Shown here: piece after piece, positions 60,035 through 64,000 of the stretch | How positions within the stretch are numbered: the first letter of the stretch is position 1 | Layout: each line of letters starts with the position of its first letter | Source of the DNA: Psilocybe azurescens | Taxonomy: Eukaryota; Basidiomycota; Agaricomycetes; Agaricales; Agrocybaceae | Reading direction: 5' to 3' | Length of the DNA: 64,000 nt | Assembly (NCBI GenBank): GCA_023853785.1 | Contig: JAJIRX010000621.1 | Location: forward strand, 1 to 64,000 | Notes under the pieces: model-generated | The model's input: the letters and a program-made list of their open reading frames with translations, nothing else | Database searches by the model: none | Told to the model about the DNA's origin: nothing | Translations under genes and position numbers: made by a program

Positions 60035-61839
60035 CTCCACTATGGTACACCCGGACCAAGGAGCAATGGTGATATATGACATTATTTGTCAATACTTTAT
60101 TTACTTGCTGCTACGGATTGGGCACTTGCTTCCTCATGGCTTAAAGCTTGACCGAGCAATTGGTATGTTTCACGTCCATGCCCACAAAGACGAATGTTTT
60201 TTTCCATTACGCGCCCACTTTCATCCTGGGCACGGCCACTGTATGCGGTGAAATATTGGAATTACTATGGTCAAACTTGAATCCAATCTCCCGAGCGGCC
60301 CGGACAGCAACTCTTGCGCATCGGGCAGAGCTTCTCGATAATCATGCCTGCGATTCAAATCATAAAAAAGCTCTGGGTATCTGGAAGTATCTTTCCAAAC
60401 GTTTTGTAGAAGCAAACTTACACAGAGAAAGGTTTCACAACTGCTTTATGAGTGTCAGTTCTGCAGCTGGGTCAGACACGGTTGAGATGTGGACAAAACA
60501 AATCCTGGATGCCGAAGCCCAGCGGCTGGATAATCCCAAGGCGATGGATGTATATGCCGCCAAACGTCTGGCCAACATCGGGCCGGGGGGGAAAATACAT
60601 CCGGTGCTGCTTCCGCTCTGCTCCTGACCCGATCCACTGTGGAATCTTGGTTGGACTTTGCGCTGCTATTGGAAGAAAAACAGTAAGCCGACATTCATTT
60701 CATGTGTAAGTTGCTAATCAGTTTAACGGCCTGAAGGTTGGATATTCGAATTCGGGCACGGCGCCTAATTAACAAAGATTGCATTGACGACAGGAATAAA
60801 ATGAACAAATTGCGAGAGGAATTGGCTGCGGAGATGACACAGCTGAGTCACCTGCAAGTCCTTGCAGGTGTCCTTCAAATTTCCGGGCAGAGTGTTATTT
60901 CACTGGACCAGCTACTGGATATTTGGGAAGACGGAGATGACATCCCGACCCGACCCGTTGCCGCCGAACTCAACGACGATATTCACCTACATATACTATG
61001 TCTACCATCCAATGGTAATTGCAATGACAGCTATAACGATGTGGAACTTGGAGCACATATCAAGCAAGCGACTGGTCACTTGGACCAAATTCGCGAACTC
61101 ATTCGCGGAGAAGTCCTTCTTGTATTCAAGCGTTTACAGAGATGCCCCCAACAAAGGTGTCCGGACCCGGGCCCAGGCAACAATCAAGGCGGCGAATCAC
61201 AAAATATCTTTTCATTCCCAGGTGTATACGCACTGCCGTGTCCGGCTAATCTGGCTGGGTGCGGACAATATGACTCTCGCGTAAACTACGTGTTCTAAAG
61301 AAGGAAGATGTTAGGGGAAGCACCATGATTTTGAATCCAAACCTTGCTGGCTCCACAACACTTCGACTATCTTGGATTTGGCATTCTGTTAGCCAGCACC
61401 TTTTGCCCCGAATGCGCGGACACAATGCCGACTCCGGGCGCCCGTGCCGAGTTCCGACGAGGATGCAGGCGACTTAGCCATGGAGGAAGAAATGGATCCT
61501 GCGACCATTCTCGAATGTAAGACATTCATTTTATGTTGCGTTCCTCCATTCTGATTCCTAATAGTCAAACGTGTTCATTGGCTTCGCGCGAGAGCACAGT
61601 TTCAAAGATGGGATGAAGAGAAGACACTTGTTTCGTATGAAATGCAGTGGACTGTGTCGTATTTTATCAACAAAAGCAGGTTGTGGAAATCGGTGGCAAC
61701 GGCACCGGGACGGGATTCAGTTCCACTGCTGCCTGGAGTAGTTGCATACGCACACCGGCAGTCTGACTTGTGGCATCAATTGGCATTAATCGCTGACCAA
61801 TCATTTCAACGATCAAACCCTAATTACAAATCAATGTAG
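60035..61839 (+). pseudogene. KDZ transposase (CxC2 type), 3' part
   Basis: Continues the gene broken at 50117: STMVHPDQGAMVIYDIICQY, then IGMFHVHAHKDECFF, a one-base change in a T-run near 60200, CGEILELLWSNLN and TATLAHRAELLDNHACDSNH. The acidic residues near 60078 (YDIICQY) and 60246 (GEILE) are the likely catalytic-core positions. After an intron near 60683-60738 the helical region follows (DIRIRARRLINKDCI, NKLREELAAEMTQLS), with further frame changes between 61000 and 61400. Then comes the C-terminal part after an intron ending near 61564 (RVHWLRARAQFQRWDEEKT), stopping at 61839. Even without the insertion the gene has several frame breaks. Confidence 0.75.
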
Positions 61840-61904
61840 CAAAAATTTGATGACAACTATCTTGTTTTACAACCACCCACTCTCATTCATCTGACCCACT
61901 AGTT

Positions 61905-64000
61905 ATGTCTGGAAACAACACTATCCGACCCTTCAATCCCTTTAGCCTGCAGAATGGCATGGATGACAGATGGCACCGTGATGTTTTGAGGTGCATAGCA
62001 TATGGGGATTCCCGACTACGTACGGCTTTGTTGAAGATGACAGAAGCCGAGAATCGGCATCAAGCTTGGATGCAGTCATATCTCCTTAAAGAGTCCGTGA
62101 GTGTCTATATTTGTTGATACAAATATTTTGCCCAAAATGGACACCTTGCTACACAGAGATTTTTCTTGCAATACGTTGGCATTGCAACTGCCATGGGCTT
62201 GGTGTTCGACACTCCTGTCATTTTGCATTCGTTGGTGGTTTCACTGTGCCAGGCGTCATCTAGTCAATTGCCGCTTCCTTTTGATTCAAGGCTTATCGCC
62301 ATCTCGCGCGAACACCCGATCTGATCAAACACACCGTATTGTATCACAGTACAAGTACAATTGGTGGAATAAAGATGCGGCATCGACAACACTTGACGAT
62401 AAAAAGCTCTATGCCGCCTTGTCGTTCCACCCGCGAACAACTAAAATCAGTCCTTCCACGGACAGCGGCTCCAGACGATGACGGCCCCCCGGTTCCGGCC
62501 TCCCTCACCTACTCCACCCCCTGTGCCAAGGATAGATCTGCTGGCCGTACCCAAAATTCCGGCTTCCGTTGCCGGTGCCGACCCGGATTGTCCCATGTGC
62601 GACATATACCAACAGATGGCCGTCGATCTCTACCAAATGAATGTCAATGCCGTTCAACATAACAAAGCACTTCTACTACTAGCAGAGACAGAGAGTTCGC
62701 TTTGTGAACGCCATGTTGCGGGATTTTATGAACTGCACGAAGCCGCCGTGCTGAAGGAAACAGCAAATGTGCCGGCGAGGGATACGGATTCTGGCTCGGC
62801 ACCAGCACAGGCACTATCTTCCCTGCCTCGCTCTCATTGGACGTGGGGTGAAAGCCTGACTCGGGAAAACGTTCTCGCACTTGGACAGTCTCAGAAGTCG
62901 GAGATTCACACCGGGTATGGGATCGAGTTGGAAGATGGAAATATTGCTGGGAGTGATTCTCAGACGAGGATTACAGTTGGAACTGGTGCGTAGTCATTTT
63001 GTCTGTTCTTAAACACACTTTACTGATATCTTGAACACGCGTAGAGGAGCATGAGTCTATGCATTCCGGTATCCACAACCGGGAGAATGTCCAGCAAGCC
63101 CTTGCCAGTATGTCCGACAACGATGAAGCAGAACATGTGCCGGTTTCCGCTCCGGTGCCGGCTACTATGAATTTTACTCGAATGGCCCTCAACAACATGT
63201 CCGATGACAATGACGGCGAAATTGTATGGCCCTCATCTGAACAACATGATGTCAGTAAGCCTAAGGATGCTCTTGCTAATATGGACATCGACGATGAGGT
63301 GGAAATTGTGCCGCCTCTTTCCATCCAACAGGGCGACAACCGGACTCGGCACGTTCTGGCCAACATGTCCGACGACGATGAGATCAAAATTCTGTCCGCG
63401 CCTATTCCATTAGAGAATCGTTCACAGGCCGCCTTGGCCAATATGCCGGACGATGATGAGGTTGAGATCATCGCATCAACCAATGTTGACTTGAGAGCAA
63501 GGAATGCCCTTGCCAATATGTCGGACAATGATGAGGTTGAGATCATCGCATCGACCAATGTTGACTTGAGAGCAAGGAATGCCCTCGCCAATATGTCGGA
63601 CGATGATGATGTAGAATTCATTGCGTCAACGAATGTTGACCTAAGAGCAAGGAATGCCCTCGCCAATATGTTGGACAACAGTGATATTGAAATCAGCGTA
63701 GACCCCATCCAATCGACGCCATTGTCGAACAAAGTTGACATCGATTCCTGCGCCCGCTTAGTGTTGGACAACATGTCTGATGACTTGCCCAACGCCTCAG
63801 CGGCCCCATCCCCGTCCTGAAGCCGTTCCCTTGCTCATGTAGCGTTGGACAATATGTTGTCTGATGACGATGAGCTACTCTCCGACCCGGGCGGACTCCC
63901 ACTCCCGTTCTCGTATGGTATTAGCAAATATGTCTTCTGATGATGATGAGCCCAATCCCCCTCACCTCCCGCTCGCTCATGCATCCACCCTACTGTGGAT
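61905..64000 (+). CDS. KDZ-cluster gene 5, Asp-rich repeat protein, runs off the window
   Basis: It starts MSGNNTIRPFNPFSLQNGMD at 61905 with a helical N-terminal exon (LLKMTEAENRHQAWMQSYLL). An intron follows from about 62097. A damaged middle has stops near 62320-62400. An open stretch from 62478 (TPPPVPRIDLLAVPKIPA, CPMCDIYQQMAVDLYQMN) continues after an intron near 62990-63044 into at least nine repeats of about 25 residues with the consensus ALANMSDDDEVEI, the central three nearly identical. A stop at 63818-63820 interrupts, but the same repeat motif continues beyond it to the window end. No enzyme domain is seen. The conserved acidic motif could be a protein-binding module. Confidence 0.5.

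Overview
The window looks like the left end of a chromosome of a filamentous basidiomycete (Agaricomycetes). It begins with telomere-like repeats. It holds fungal NACHT NTPase remnants, a fungal-type Helitron, KDZ transposases with their cysteine-cluster domains, and short GT-AG introns of about 50-60 bp. The species cannot be fixed from the sequence. It is an accessory, repeat-dominated subtelomere: almost every gene seen is mobile, duplicated or broken. Many genes carry single-base frame breaks, so decay and assembly errors cannot be fully separated here.

Layout. 1-742: telomeric repeats, then about 620 bp of unique DNA containing a complete hammerhead ribozyme fold, then a second short telomeric tract. 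This sandwich is what a telomere-attached Penelope-like retroelement would leave. 743-3294: a decayed NACHT gene whose end runs into the inner telomeric tract. 3.7-6.3 kb: an unrecognised GC-rich gene. 7277-15212: a Helitron (Rep/helicase pseudogene plus an accessory gene). 15.5-28 kb: three copies of one multi-pass membrane protein family in different states of decay, a retroelement RNase H remnant and a PIN-like transporter fragment. 28.5-39.5 kb: a cysteine-rich, probably GPI-anchored secreted protein and a broken paralogue, a 2.7 kb fold-back structure, a second NACHT remnant, and a 2.2 kb transposon (element A). 41-64 kb: a cluster of KDZ-associated genes around a CxC2-type KDZ transposase.

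The most informative structure is a three-level nest. The CxC2 KDZ transposase gene is split by a 9,909 bp element (50118-60026) flanked by the 8 bp duplication GCCCTGGC. That element encodes its own CxC5/CxC6 KDZ transposase. That gene is in turn split by a 2,414 bp relative (element B, 55217-57630) flanked by the 8 bp duplication CATAATTG. The large element, B and A share terminal inverted repeats (G-N-G/N-CTTTAC... then C-rich) and subterminal arrays built on a GGACTCC/GGAGTCC core. A and B carry no transposase but both carry a tRNA-like Pol III unit and a GC-rich repeat block, so they look like non-autonomous partners of the CxC5/CxC6 element.
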